Source: Lactuca virosa
Lineage: Eukaryota > Streptophyta > Magnoliopsida > Asterales > Asteraceae
Reading direction: 5' to 3'
DNA length: 64,000 nucleotides
Assembly (NCBI GenBank): GCA_928212115.1
Contig: CAKMRJ010005745.1
Coordinates: 224,317,781-224,381,780, forward strand
The translations under genes were made by a program, and so were the position numbers. Below the pieces are notes generated by a model, which made no database searches, was not told the DNA's origin, and saw only the letters and a program-made list of their open reading frames with translations. The stretch's first letter is position 1. Each line of letters starts with the position of its first letter. This document shows positions 13,037 to 24,606 of this stretch, one piece after another.

Positions 13037-13670
13037 ACCTTCTCGAAGGGTTTAGTGTCTACATATGTTATTTCTTCAAAATGACTTATTTAGGCTTGCT
13101 GTAAAAACTACTTTTAATTGGAATGATTCATATATTCTTTAATATATGTGTGTGTCTGTGTTTCTCAATCAGCATATGCATTTTTGTCCAAAGGTAAAAA
13201 AAGGCAAATGTAATTTTGATATTGTCGTATTATACATACTTGTTGTAAAATGACCTATTTACTATGGTTGTGTGTGTCTGTTTGTTTTTCAGTGTGTGTG
13301 TGTGTGTGTGTGGTTGGATTGGATTCTGTGTTTGTATTTGATGATGTAAAATTCAGTTTAATTAGTTCTGTGTTTGGATTTGATTATGTGTTTGGATCGG
13401 ATGAAAATAGAAATAAAGAAAAGTAAAAGTGGAGTACCTTCCCGAAAGGTTTACTGTCTACATATATTATCTCTTCAAAATGATATATTTACCCTTGCAG
13501 TAAAAACTATTTTTTTGGGAATGATTCATATATTTCTTTAATATATGTTTGTATTTGTGTTTCTAAATCATCATATGCTTTTTTGTCCAAATGTAAAAAA
13601 AAAGGCAATGAACTTTTGATATTGTCTTATTATACATACTTGCCGTAAAATAATTTGTTTACATCAAAAT
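13037..13670 (+). repeat. Direct duplication, two ~230-bp copies about 400 bp apart
   Basis: 13037-13270 and 13438-13670 align over their length. Each starts CTTC(T/C)CGAA(G/A)GGTTTA and continues GTCTACATAT, ATGATTCATATATT and TTTTGATATTGTC. Copies differ at many positions, so the duplication is old. A (GT)n stretch at 13295-13313 lies between them. Confidence 0.8.
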
Positions 13671-14016
13671 GATAATGCAGGTGTTATCATCCTCCTACGT
13701 ATGACAAAGTTCAAAACTTGGGGTAGTAAGAATATTTTTTTTATTATAAATTTCCATGTCATTACATTAATATTTTATTTATAAGATAATTTAATTTATA
13801 ATTTTAATTGTTATTTCCAGGTCAGCCTCAAGTGGGTAACTGTTTGTTTGTTTGGGTGGAGATTTCATATTAATGATGACATGTCTCACATTTTAGAATT
13901 CAAAAATATGTATGTCTTTTATCATTAATTAATAGATTAATGTTTGTTTTTCCTTATTCTTAATCATTAATTATTTATATTTTTTAACTTCTTCATTTTT
14001 TTCTTCGTATATGTAG

Positions 14017-14660
14017 TATTGCTGATATGGATTTGAATATTGAGTCTTCCATTAGTACTACACAGCTTAACACTGATACTGTTGTGGCCAAGGCAGAGGA
14101 TTACTACATTCGTTTTTCAATCAAGAACATTTATGATATTCCAGATTACAGTGATGTATACTTAACAATATTAATATTTTTCCATTACTTTTATAAATTT
14201 ATGGCGCATAACACAATGAATATATATGGATTTTTTATATATTTTTTAAAAAATTTATGAAATAGGAAATTGGTTTGTCCATCATTGCTACTGTCATCGG
14301 TTTTGATTTAGACGAAAGTTGGTATTCTTTTTATTATCGTGACTGTTCAAAAAAATTAAGTAATAATGATAATGATACTAATGCTGAACCATTTACTTGT
14401 GATGGTTGTGGTGAAGTTTATGATGTTTACAGTAAGTTCATAATTTTACATTTGTAAAGTTCTTGTGTCATTAATCTATATTCGAATGTTTCCAATTTTA
14501 TTTCATTGTCCATTTAAGTGTCATTTTATAATTTTTAGGGTGAAGGTCATAATTCACGTTCAATATGAAATTGGGTCTGCTTCTTTTGTATGTTTGACCG
14601 TAATGTTAAATATGTTATTCACCATGGTAATCAATGTCTGATGGAAAAGATATCAAAGGT
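14017..14660 (+). pseudogene. RPA large-subunit-like fragment (zinc/OB-fold region), three exons, broken
   Basis: Three exon-like blocks with GT/AG borders: ~14017-14155 (DMDLNIESSISTTQLNTDTV, AEDYYIRFSIKNIYDIPDY), ~14266-14430 (GLSIIATVIGFDLDESWY, then FTCDGCGEVYDVY) and ~14540-14660. The middle block resembles the zinc-ribbon region of plant RPA1-like proteins, which bind single-stranded DNA. One of its four Cys positions appears lost (YYRDC where two Cys are usual). In the third block the expected reading (MFDRNV, VIHHGNQ, LMEKISK) needs a one-base frame change near 14590, so the gene is dead. No N-terminal OB folds are present. It is probably cargo of the surrounding Helitron-like element. 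Confidence 0.7.
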
Positions 14661-14844
14661 AGCGTTAATTTTTTTAACCGTCAACTCATCTCTTATTTAT
14701 TTTTTTATGATATTAATTTCGTTTAATATATGTATTGAAGAATTGAATAACTTTATTTTAACCCATTAATGCATCCAATTCTTTTTAACATAAAATTTTG
14801 TCTACAAATATGTCCTTCAACGATTTGTACACTTTTATGCGTTC

Positions 14845-14872
14845 CCCGCGTTTAACGCGGGTTATAATTTAG
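14845..14872 (+). terminator. Helitron 3' terminal hairpin and TTAG end
   Basis: A 6-bp GC stem with a 5-nt loop sits 7 bp from the terminal TTAG. In Helitrons this hairpin marks the end of the transferred strand; it is not a transcription terminator. Confidence 0.6.
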
Positions 14873-15091
14873 TTAACTAATAAAATATAATCTAAAAAGT
14901 AAAATAGTATTTTTCAAGTTTGATCATATTTTACCACATATGAAATAGCTGACATAGCTGACATGAGACTCTTAATACCACCTTATTTAAGTTTGCCACC
15001 TTATTTAAGTACAAACTTGGTTGATTTTCTAAAAATAAAATAAAAGAAAAGGCAAAAAAACAAAAATCACAAAGCCCCATCAATAGGTTTG

Positions 15092-15120
<29 letters not shown>
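15092..15120 (+). repeat. (CT)n microsatellite, left half
   Basis: About 14 CT units end exactly where a MITE begins. The right half continues at 15660, so the tract was split by that insertion. Confidence 0.95.
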
Positions 15121-15122
<2 letters not shown>

Positions 15123-15656
15123 GTGGGAATCGGTTCGGTTTTTTGATTTCTTCAGTTTCATTTTTTTTGTCAAATTCGAAAATCGAACCAAATCGAATTC
15201 AAATTCTCTAGACCAAACCGAAAACCAAATTCTAATTCGGTTTGGTTCGGTTTGAAAACCGAGGAAATCACCTATAAACGTAAAAAAGTTTCAAACATAA
15301 ATTAAAATGTTTTTAATATACAAACCTAAAGTTGCAAACAAAAATATCTAAAGTTTCATACAAAACGATCCAAAGAGTGAATGAGTTAAAATGATTTTTA
15401 CTTTATAATTAATACTTTTATTTAATATAAAATATAAAATATATTTTTTAATTAATTAATTTATAAAATTTGGTTTTTTCGGGTTGGTTTGATTTAAACT
15501 TCATGAGACCGAAAATCGAACCAAAATCCAAATTCATAATTCGGTTTGGTCTCGAACCAAACCGAAAACCGTTTTTGAATATGGTTCGGTCTGAAATCGA
15601 TTTTGGTTCGATTTGGTTTTCGGGTTTTTCGGTTCCGAACCAAATAATTCCCACCC

Positions 15657-15659
<3 letters not shown>
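15119..15659. mobile_element. hAT-like MITE inserted in a (CT)n tract
   Basis: The ends are inverted: GGGTGGGAATCGGTTCGG on the left and the complement of TAGGGGTGGGAATTATTTGG on the right. This is the common TAGGGGTGGGAA end of plant hAT MITEs. The body is made of repeated GGTTCGGTTTGG / AACCGAAAACC blocks in both orientations. Both flanks are CTCTCTCT, consistent with an 8-bp TSD, but the microsatellite context makes the TSD uncheckable. No transposase is present. Confidence 0.72.

Positions 15660-15702
<43 letters not shown>
15660..15702 (+). repeat. (CT)n microsatellite, right half
   Basis: About 21 CT units follow directly after the MITE end. Confidence 0.95.
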
Positions 15703-15704
<2 letters not shown>

Positions 15705-16646
15705 TTTTATTTATTTTTTTAATAAACTTACTTTCTTAAAATAATAGTATATTTGTAAGAAAAAAATCTCACTAAAATGATACCACAAGGATTTTTTTTT
15801 TTTTTTTTTTTTTTATAGAAAGGATTGGATTGAGTTTGATTGTCTTAATTTGCTAATTGGTGTAAAAATTCGGATTTTGTTGAGCTATATAAAAGAATAA
15901 AATTTAATTTTAATTGAGTCGTATCGATGAAAAAAAAACATTGATATTGATATATAATACACAGTTAGGCTGGAATAATTTGACTAATATAAGATTTATC
16001 CTTTTCTTTCTCAATGATACTACTATGGATAGCATATTGACCATAAAAGTTATATTTTTTTATTGGCAAATACAAAAAGGAAATAACACACTAGCAAAAA
16101 ACAATAAATAAATAAATAAAGATACAACAAACCAAACAACACTCTAGTTGATAAAGTAACCACTTCAAAGACTTTGTTCATCAAACAAACACCATATACA
16201 AAAACTATTCCATCTCTGCCAACTCCCGCATCAAATTGCTATGCAAGAGAGTAAAAGAAAAACAGTAAAACGAGATACAGATTTAACATGATTCGTTCGA
16301 TATAACCTATGTTAGTAGACATAAACTGGATATCTCTTCTATTAACCGTTTCACAGTGTTTACATTACTTTAAATATTTGTAACTGCAAACCCTAGCAAC
16401 TAGGGACGAATACACAAGTAATCCATAATAACGAAATAAGTATTTACCGCCACCACGAGTCCCCACGCACCCCTAATTGGATAAGTGTTTGTTATGTATA
16501 ATTATGGGCCTAACAACCTTCTCCCTACTCAAAACAATTAACCTTTCAAAATGGTCATTTAAAATTTATTAACTTTATTTTGAGTCGGATTATTTATTTA
16601 GATCACTAAATTCCAAATTACAGGTTAATATTTTCATGTCCTTTCC
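15703..16646. other. AT-rich spacer without visible gene
   Basis: It contains a T run (15790-15814) and simple AT-rich sequence. No coding region or structured repeat was recognised. Confidence 0.6.
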
Positions 16647-16649
16647 TTA

Positions 16650-17406
16650 GGCTGGAGGGAGTGGTGCCACAGAAACCGCACTCCCTTCATTGTCACGTAA
16701 GCGTCATGTCATCTTTTACCATAAAAGTGTGGTTCCTTACCACACCTAATGAGTGGTGCCATATTTTTTTTAAGGATTTAATTTAAATATGACTTCATTT
16801 TTAATAAAAAAAAAACATAAAATTTCATTACTTCAAAATAAAAAAAACATTGCATTGCATTACTTAAAATTTAAAAAAAATAACATGAAATTTAAAAAAA
16901 AAATACCACAAACTTAATACAAAAAAATATATATATGAATCGATTAAAATAACTTATAAAATAAACTCAAATAAAATAACTTAAAAAAAAAGAAAAAAAA
17001 AACTTTATTAATTAAAGTGCCGGTGGGAACAATGGCAAACATATATATTTTTCTTATTTTATAAAACAATTTATTTTTAATAAAAAGCATAACCTCAATA
17101 GTTGTCATGTTCAATATAGTAGAATAATTTAAATTAACAAAAAAGTAAAAATAAAAAACAAAGCACAAGAAAATAGAAATACTCCCTCGATTTGTTTCAA
17201 TTGTATGCGTGTATTTTTATAGCCCATGCATAGTCCATTTAGGAATTTTAAAACAACCCAATTAAAAAAATAAGAAGAGAGAAAAAAGAATGTGGTAATA
17301 AACAGCCGTGGGGAAGGGAGTGCGGTTCAAACCATATGCTAGGGGCGGTGTTCTCCATTGACACGGTGGCAAACCGCAGTGGAGACTGCACCCACTCCGC
17401 ATAGTC
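16650..17406. mobile_element. Harbinger-like MITE, TTA target duplication
   Basis: The ends are imperfect inverted repeats: GGCTGGAGGGAGTGG on the left and, read inward, GACTATGCGGAGTGG on the right. A second inverted block lies inside (CCGCACTCCCTTC near 16678 against GAAGGGAGTGCGG near 17312). TTA flanks both sides (16647-16649 and 17407-17409), the PIF/Harbinger preference. The 757-bp body is AT-rich with no transposase. Confidence 0.72.
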
Positions 17407-17586
17407 TTAATAGCTTCTTCAAATGTTCCAATTTCCATAACATAATTCTTGAACATAACATTATTGCACATAAGACTTTCCGGAGCTTCCTTTCCGAAAA
17501 TAGCATAAACTCAAGTACAATATTCAATGCACAACTTACAAACTCTATATCAAATCTAAGAAGCACAAGTGCACACCTAAAAAATA

Positions 17587-19138
17587 GACAAAATTGCAAA
17601 AATGGTCCTGTGTTGGCAAAATTATGTAATTTTGGTCCAAAACGAAATGTTTGTCTACCACTGGATCAATTTTGGATTTTTTTAGTGATTTTGGTCCCTA
17701 TCAGCTTGAAAAGACGATTATACCCTTTATATTTGTTTATTTATTTTTTATATTTATATTAATATTATTAATTAATTAAAAACAAAAAAAACCCACCATC
17801 CATCTCTCTGCTACAGATCATCTTCTTTCTAAATCTTTTCAAAACACACACTACACTATCAAGAACACATACACACAATCTCAAGAACACCTCCAGCTTG
17901 AAAAGACGATTCACCGCCACCACCATCCGTCGCCAACCACCTCCATCTTCTCCATTCTAATCCCCCATAGCTCCTTACTTAACCGGGTGCACAATCGATT
18001 TTCGGGTTTTCTCTTCAAGAACAATCGAATTTCTGGGTTTGTTTCTAGAACTTAAATCGATGGTGGGCATCAACGGATTTACAATCGCCAGAGAAGGGAG
18101 ATATGGTGGTGATTGTTAACATTTTTGTATTTTTTTTGCAATAGATACATCAAAAACGTGAGATTTTGTTTCCTCTGTTACTGCTTTTGTTGTTCTTCTT
18201 AAAAGGATCATCAATGGTGGTGGGAAGAACACATAGATTGTGTGCTTGGTGATTTTCTATTGTAGTTCTATTTTGATTTATCGAGAAACTGGAGGAGAAA
18301 AGTATCGTTGGAGAAGGTAGATCGAGTTTGAGTTTTTCAATGTGTGTTCCAGTTATGAAACAACAGAGATGGAGAAAGGGGTCAATCAGGTCTTGGAATC
18401 GGAATCACAAACAAGAATCGATGGGTCTATATGGATTTGGGGAAAATCAAAATGGGGTCAATCAGGTCTTGGAATCGGAATCACAAACAAGATGTTAACA
18501 AACAAGATGCTTAAGCAGTGATCTACAAAGTGGATGGACGGAAGAGAAACAAGTGGCGCCGGTGATGGTGGGGACTGCCCACCACAGCAGCGGCGTCGAG
18601 TGGTGGTTGCACAACAGTTCCGCTGCTTCCTTATTTCCAGTCCAATGGTGATTGACAAGGAATAGAAACAGTAGCAACGGTGGATGTGTTGAGGGTTGGG
18701 CTTGGTCGACCAAAATAGTGACGGCAGCCGGTGGTGTTGGGCAGTAGGAAGTGGTGGAGTGTGACTGGAGCAAGGCGGAGGAGGGTCGGTAGTCACTGAT
18801 TGTCAATGAATCAAGAACTTGAGGGAGTAGGTTGTAGTGTTGTATGAAGTCAGATACGAGAGAGAGATAGAGAGAGTAAGAGAGAGAGGATGGTGTTATT
18901 TTCTTTTTATTTTTAATGAAAATAGTAATAAAAAGTTAAAAATAAATAAAAAAATTTATCAAAGGGCATATTCATCATTTTAGGTCGGTTCAGACTAAAA
19001 ACACACAAAAATGCCAACCATAGGGACCAAAATCGTATCTAAAATTGAACCAGTGGTGCACCAACATTTTGTTTTGGTCTGTTTTGGACCAAATGTACAT
19101 AATTTTGCCAACACAGGGACTATTTTTGCAATTTTGTC
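17587..19138. mobile_element. Non-autonomous MULE with perfect 9-bp target duplication
   Basis: Long terminal inverted repeats begin GACAAAATTGCAAAAATGGT on the left and GACAAAATTGCAAAAATAGT on the right (read inward) and continue through TTGGCAAAATTATGTA and TTTGGTCCAAAAC. The flanks are identical 9-mers, TAAAAAATA (17578-17586 and 19139-19147). No transposase. The interior (about 17800-18880) is markedly richer in GC and holds short open frames on the minus strand that look like translated low-complexity sequence, so a captured gene fragment (Pack-MULE) is possible but unproven. The 18-mer CAGCTTGAAAAGACGATT occurs twice, near 17703 and 17894. Confidence 0.92.
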
Positions 19139-19285
19139 TAAAAAATATATGCCATAGGTAATTTAATGAGAGAAAATCTGAATGAAATATGAGTAGATAG
19201 CCTGGACTTTTACAACATGACCTTAATTGCTACTTTCCACCGAAGTACAACAATAAATGCAAAATGTACTACAAAATAAAGGCTT

Positions 19286-20302
19286 TTAAACCTGTTGTTG
19301 TAGTTGAGGTCTTCCAAGCTGGATTTCCTCGCCGCCGACGGTGGGATTCACCACCGTCTCCCCCATGTGACCTCCTAAAACCGTCGACAAACTAAGCTTA
19401 TCAATCACTTCCCCATGATGCGATTTGCAGACCAGATAAAGCACCGTTTGGGTCACGATGAAGAGCAAGAACAACATCAAAAGCAAAAGCCCACATAATA
19501 TTCCTATCATCACCCTCCAAATCATCGCTAGTTCGAAAACACCTCGACCATATTCCACGAACAACTCATACACAACAAATAATCCCACCAAAAATGCGTA
19601 CAAAACGAATGCAATTCCCATTCCCACTTTCTTCTTCCCATTCGCGAGATACTTACCTTTCTTCATGGCTTTAAATCCTTGAGTGTTTTCAAGAACAGTA
19701 ACGACGCTAGCCAGTTGACAAACAACGCTCAGGTATAAGAAAACAATAATGTATACGATGAGGAAGATAAGCAAAAGAATTAAACCCAATGTTGATTTAT
19801 TGCGCAAGAAAGATCTGAAGATCGCTAGAGCCACCGAGCCGATTACGTCGTAGATGAAGAGCGCAATGTATATGAATGAGAAAGTGACTAAGAGTCGTTT
19901 CCAGACCTTCTGAACGACTTTCATGGCATTTCGGAAAAGAGTTTCTCGGTCGGTGTAGATGGAGGCGATGGTGAAGACGACGGCGGCGGTGGAGAGGAGG
20001 GAGAAGACGGTGAGGAGGATGAGGAAGGTGATTTTGAATAGCAAGTAGTAGAGCCAATCCATGGCGCTTGTTCGGTTTCCATCGTCCTCATTAGGTTCAA
20101 ATTGCAGGAAAGAATTGGTCTCGATATTCCAGAATACATGGTGGGAGATTTCCATTTCAGCTAAAAACACGATTGTGAGAGGTAGGATTAAGGTGAGAGT
20201 GATTTGTGCGAAGATTTTCTTCCATGAGAAGATGGTTTTGAATGATTGTTTGAAGATTCCGAAGAAGCCAACGGATTTCATATCTTCTTCGCTTCGATCC
20301 AT
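19286..20302 (-). CDS. Six-segment plant membrane protein, unknown function (copy 1)
   Basis: A single uninterrupted 338-residue frame. The start is the first Met of MDRSEEDMKSVGFFG; it has a CCATGG context and the same start is kept in the paralogue. A cytosol-like N-terminus is followed by hydrophobic segments at about 31-49, 84-116 (long, may be two), 136-162, 171-201, 226-249 and 259-292, then a 45-residue soluble tail ending EEIQLGRPQLQQQV. Conserved-looking polar elements include FSWKKIFAQITL and QLASVVTVLEN. It resembles a plant-specific family of uncharacterised transmembrane proteins (At2g18690/At1g31130-like, some labelled polyadenylate-binding-protein-binding); this comes from memory and no function is established. 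The copy at 49300-50322 is clearly paralogous. A TATA box lies about 75 bp upstream. Flanks are transposons; no operon-like context. Confidence 0.88.
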   Translation of the reverse strand: MDRSEEDMKSVGFFGIFKQSFKTIFSWKKIFAQITLTLILPLTIVFLAEMEISHHVFWNIETNSFLQFEPNEDDGNRTSAMDWLYYLLFKITFLILLTVFSLLSTAAVVFTIASIYTDRETLFRNAMKVVQKVWKRLLVTFSFIYIALFIYDVIGSVALAIFRSFLRNKSTLGLILLLIFLIVYIIVFLYLSVVCQLASVVTVLENTQGFKAMKKGKYLANGKKKVGMGIAFVLYAFLVGLFVVYELFVEYGRGVFELAMIWRVMIGILCGLLLLMLFLLFIVTQTVLYLVCKSHHGEVIDKLSLSTVLGGHMGETVVNPTVGGEEIQLGRPQLQQQV

Positions 20303-20374
20303 GGTGGTTTGTGTGGGATTTTTGCAGGTGAAGTGGTGTGTAGGTAGGTGTATGAATGGATAGAATCGCTTACC

Positions 20375-20382
20375 CTTTATAT
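20375..20382 (-). promoter_or_regulatory. TATA-like box of membrane protein gene 1
   Basis: ATATAAAG on the minus strand, about 75 bp before the start codon. In gene 2 the aligned position reads ATATCAAT, so this box is not shared. Confidence 0.5.
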
Positions 20383-21856
20383 CTAACTCACCAATTTATT
20401 TAGTGGGATCCATTCTTCAACTTCTTGTTGATATATAACTCACCAATTTAATTATATAATACTGGCAACTTTCACTACCAACTTGCAACTTGTGGGGTGT
20501 TCGATAAGTAAAGGCAGTATAGCAACAGATATGTGGCTCGACTCCAATAAACTCGGGGTCGTCGGATATAATCAAGTGTAACGAGATAAACTTCCTATTT
20601 TTATACCTATAAATGTTTCTATCCAATAAATTTATGACAAGTGTTATCATTCCATATTTTTTTTAACTTAACTCATTAAGGCTATATTACAATATATATC
20701 AAATAAAATTAAATTGAATGGTGATTTGTTTAATATGTAGGAATAATTATAAGCATAAGAGGTACAAGGTCACCATAGAACAACCATAATCGTGATTTAT
20801 TGGTTACCTTACAAAAGGTATTATGTACCACTTATTCAACCCAACTTTATTAAATGTTAGATTTTTTCAATCCTTGTACCTTGTATCTTACAAATGGACT
20901 TATTTGTTTCGACTAGACAATAAAAACCAACAAAAAATAGTTTTATCCAGAATCCCAAGAGAAGTTAATCCTGATAATTACACAACAAACAACCTCGAGC
21001 TTGTTGTATAGAACTAGACATTGTCAAAACTTGAACCTGTTTATCCCAAAGTTCAAAAGTATTATCCATAACCAACTAGCCAGGAGGTAACAAAAATTAA
21101 TTTGGTTGGCTGGTTTGATAGTGTAGCCTTATTTTTAAGTTTTTTTTATTGGATTTCAAACACACAAAAAACACAATTAAACTTAGGGTTAAATGCAAAA
21201 ATTAGTAGTGCATATTTCTAGAATTTTACTAAATTGTTTCATTTTTCAATTCTTATTATTACGGCATTGTTTTTCGAATACATTTTCAGTAGAATAACAT
21301 ATCATAATGGGTAAACTACTACCTTATCGTTCATCTCATTGTTAGAATGAGTATGCATTTCGAAGTACAATATTGTAATAAAAATTTCTTAAAATCTAAT
21401 GGTGTTTGCCAAGGTCTAAAGCGAGGAATTAAGTTTCCATGGATTATACGATTTTTGTTGGATACTCATGACGGGCTGGGTATATTGAGTGAATAAAGAG
21501 GTGTACAAAAAGCCGGTTTTAAACCGGTTCAGGTTAGACAAATAATTCATGCAATAACAAATACAATATATACGTTTTTTAGAAAAATAACAAATATAGC
21601 TATTTTCTTATTTTGTTTTTTCAAATTTTAGCCAATAAAAAAAATCTTCGACCAACAATCATATATTTCGTTGGGCATCCTGCAAAACATTTATGCATAC
21701 TGTGAAATGGGTCCATTATAACATAGTTGTTGGTATTTTGTGATGTCCTTAAAACATTTCGCAGGATACCTTGTGAAATGGGTCTATGAACAATACGAAA
21801 TGGGCCGGAATAGGCTGGACATACTCCCCCATAATTAAATCAATTTTTTGGGTTTC

Positions 21857-21887
<31 letters not shown>

Positions 21888-22200
21888 CAGGTTTTCATTT
21901 CACAACTCTAGAAAAATATGAAGTTTACTAAGAATTAATTAATTTAAAATTTAGTTTTTTTGATAGAGTTTTCGATAAGTTATTCTTTATTGTATATAAA
22001 AACATAATTTGCAAAAAAAAAAAAAATAGAAACAAAAAACTATATAGTTTATTAATTTTTTGCATTTTAAAGATAAAGTAATTCAAACAATTTTTTTGAA
22101 ATTCTGATTTGACATTAAATAAGCTAAAAAAAATATAATTTGTTTTAAATAACCAATCCTAAACACCCCTTAATTTTTCTTTAATTCTTCGATTCAATAT
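20383..22200. other. AT-rich intergenic stretch
   Basis: Presumed promoter-distal sequence of gene 1 followed by repeats I could not classify. A T run lies at 21857-21881. No coding region supported. Confidence 0.6.
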
Positions 22201-22333
22201 GGGAGCTGATCCGTACACAACAATTTTTTTTTCATACACAAACAATTGGTGCTTTAAAATGTTGTATTGTACAACTATATAATGCATAAATTGTTGTGTA
22301 TGGCAAAAAACTGTTGTGTACGAATCACTTCTC
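22201..22333. mobile_element. Short MULE-type MITE
   Basis: 133 bp, essentially two inverted arms: GGGAGCTGATCCGTACACAA on the left and GAGAAGTGATTCGTACACAA on the right read inward, each followed by a T-rich run and CATACACAA. The flanks are near-identical 9-mers, ATTCAATAT (22192-22200) and ATCCAATAT (22334-22342). Confidence 0.8.
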
Positions 22334-22373
22334 ATCCAATATCATTTAAGTTAATTAACTTTACTACTTAATA

Positions 22374-24606
22374 GACAAAATTACATAAATGGTCTTTGTG
22401 GTCTACAAAAAGTCACAACTTCAATCCATATTTTTTTTCTTTTTCGACAAATATTGTACTTATGATTTCTAAAAAAATAAAAAACAAAAAACAACTCTGC
22501 CACTACCTTATTCCATTCATATTCATCGCTAATACTCTTCTTTTCTCTCATGTTCTTCCCGGTCCAACTCCACAAATGAAATTGACTCCACCATTCATCA
22601 TTTTCACACCAAATATAACATAGGTGTTTATTCAATCCATATCCATCGTTTCCACAGCAACACCTATGCATATATAGGTTGGAGTTGCAAAAATCACCAA
22701 CCTAACCCCCCCCCCCCACCCCTCAATCAGGATTTGAGTGTTTCAAAAGTTGTTCGTGATCGTTGAGTCTTTTCAGTAGATTAAGATTCTGATGAGGCAA
22801 ATGATGCTACATAGTTAAAGATATTAGCCAAATAAAAAACTATCAAGGCCTTGCAATTTTAGAAATTGTTATAAATAAATCTAGAAATCGATGGAATCAA
22901 TTACAATTTTAGTAATTTGTAAAATAAAAAAATAATACATGCTTCCAACAATCCATCGATGTATATCATATAGTTATGTGGAATAAGAACACAAATCCTA
23001 AAAGATTTTGAACTCTAATTATGTATACAAGTAAACCTTGACCCATAATTTGGTTTTCCTCAAGAACTGGAGCATCAGAAACAACGACGCTAGTGAGCTG
23101 GAACATCAAAACTGAAGCTTTAGAGGCATTGACACTTTAGGCATCGAGAATTAGAGGATCATAATGCAGGTGGCAGAGATCGAGAAATGAAGATGTTGGT
23201 GAGTTGTCACTAACATTGTTGTCATCCATCATCACATCATCAACTTAGCATTGTTCTCTCTTCTCTACAACTCTTTATCCATCTCCATTTCTATATCTCG
23301 AATCATCATTTTCCTCTTTTAATTTCTCACATAATCGATCTCACTCTCCATCCCATCCTCTTTATTGCTATCATTTTCACTCCTCTATTGCCTGAAGTAT
23401 ATCTTTTCTCTTTCACAATTGTAATCACCATGCATAATTGTGGCAATGGATGGGGTTGCGAATTTTTTGACGACTTGGATGAAGAGCTGGAGGGGTTGGG
23501 GTTTTATCCAACGAAGATCTGATGAATTGATATTTTGTTAAGTTAGCGAAAGATTATAAACAAATGAGGGAAAAGAGGAGCGATGGTTGGTGTTGAAAAT
23601 GGTGTCCAAGGTCATTAACTGTTTTGGTAATATTTCTAATAATAGCAGGGTCCTTTTGGGTTGGCCTCATGAGCTAAATTGCATAAGGAAAAGGAGATAA
23701 ATAATATGTTAATTTTATTAAAGAATTAATAAATTAATTAGAAATTATTCTGATAAATTAATTAAAATGATTTAATTAATTAAAGATGTTGAATATTAAT
23801 TAATAATATGGATTAACTAGAATATTTTTGAACCTACTGGAATACATATAGGGGATGGTTTTGGCATCCCTTGAATATGGATAAGGCTGGTATGAATCAG
23901 ACAAAGATAAACCATAGAGTTTCTATCCATCTATGATTCAAATACCTACTTGTAAATAGATTGCTAGAGTAAACCCTGGTGCCAACTATTATTCCTTCAA
24001 ATTCCATCCATATTTTTTCTATCTATCTATCTATCTCTCTCTCTCTCCCACTCTCTTTAGACTAAAATCACACCATCTCTCTTAGGGGTTTGGTGATTTT
24101 CGTATAAACCCTCATTTGGGTTGATTCCTTTTGTAATTTGGTGCGATGGGTATGATTCCATTAGAACAGTGCTCTTTTGGATCCTACATCTTTGCAAAAA
24201 CATGTCATGTACGAGATCATAGGCAATCGAATATGAGGTTAGTAATCTTTACTTTTGTTGTTTTTAAAGTACGTTGATATAATAGTAAAACATAGATTAT
24301 AGGTTGCATGTGCCTTTAGGTATATCAAGTTTTCATTTTTCCACTACCTTTAGATAGTGTACTTGATGTTATAGATCTCCAACAGTTGGGATACCGGGGT
24401 GGCTTTTATTTTCATTTCCCCCGTTTAAGTTAAATTTAATTAAGTAAAAAAGATAAAAGAAATTTAAAAGGGAAAATATGATATTTAATGTGGCTCAAGG
24501 ACCAACTATGCAAGTTTTAGAAACCACATGGACCATGTTCTTCAAAAAAACCAAAATTGAAGTTGTGATATTTGATAAACCACATTAACTATTATGTAGT
24601 TTTATC
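22374..24606. mobile_element. MULE-type element hosting a solo LTR
   Basis: The inverted ends read GACAAAATTACATAAATGGT on the left and GATAAAACTACATAATAGTT on the right, and similarity continues (ATCACAACTTCAAT, TGTGGTTT) for roughly 100 bp with indels. The flanks are 9-mers TACTTAATA (22365-22373) and TACTCAATA (24607-24615), one mismatch. A 794-bp solo LTR sits inside, so the element itself is about 1.4 kb. It contains a C run near 22707 and no transposase. Confidence 0.75.
23591..24384 (+). repeat. Solo Copia-type LTR with 5-bp target duplication
   Basis: It starts TGTTGAAAATGG and ends ATCTCCAACA, with the TGTTG/CAACA ends of Copia LTRs. GTTGG flanks both sides (23586-23590 and 24385-24389). 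The end region (GCATGTGCCTTTAGGTATAT) looks like the U5 of plant Copia LTRs. A TATC/CT microsatellite lies at about 24018-24050. No internal region, so it is a product of LTR-LTR recombination. Confidence 0.88.

Larger units (their letters stand above)
13033..14872 (+). mobile_element. Helitron-like segment with RPA-like gene fragment
   Basis: The 3' end is typical of plant Helitrons: a short GC hairpin, CCCGCG-TTTAA-CGCGGG at 14845-14861, then TTATAAT and TTAG at 14869-14872 followed by T; the usual end is CTAG. A broken replication protein A-like gene lies inside, and plant Helitrons are known to carry or capture such genes. The left half is a ~400-bp-period direct duplication. No Rep/helicase region is visible, so it would be non-autonomous. 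The 5' end (TC) could not be fixed; 13033 is only where the Gypsy LTR stops. Confidence 0.6.

Noticed and set aside
15448..15739. Open frames rich in FRFGS/EPNRK motifs on both strands
   Set aside because: They are translations of the AACCGAA/GGTTCGG repeats of the MITE, not protein genes.
18458..18806. Two overlapping minus-strand frames of 103-112 residues in the MULE interior
   Set aside because: Low-complexity Pro/Ser/Thr composition, no recognised domain, overlapping frames. I left open only that the DNA may be captured.
21500..21840. Possible transposon sharing ACGAAATGGG phrases with 31600-31690
   Set aside because: Only a few short phrases match and no ends or target duplication could be found.
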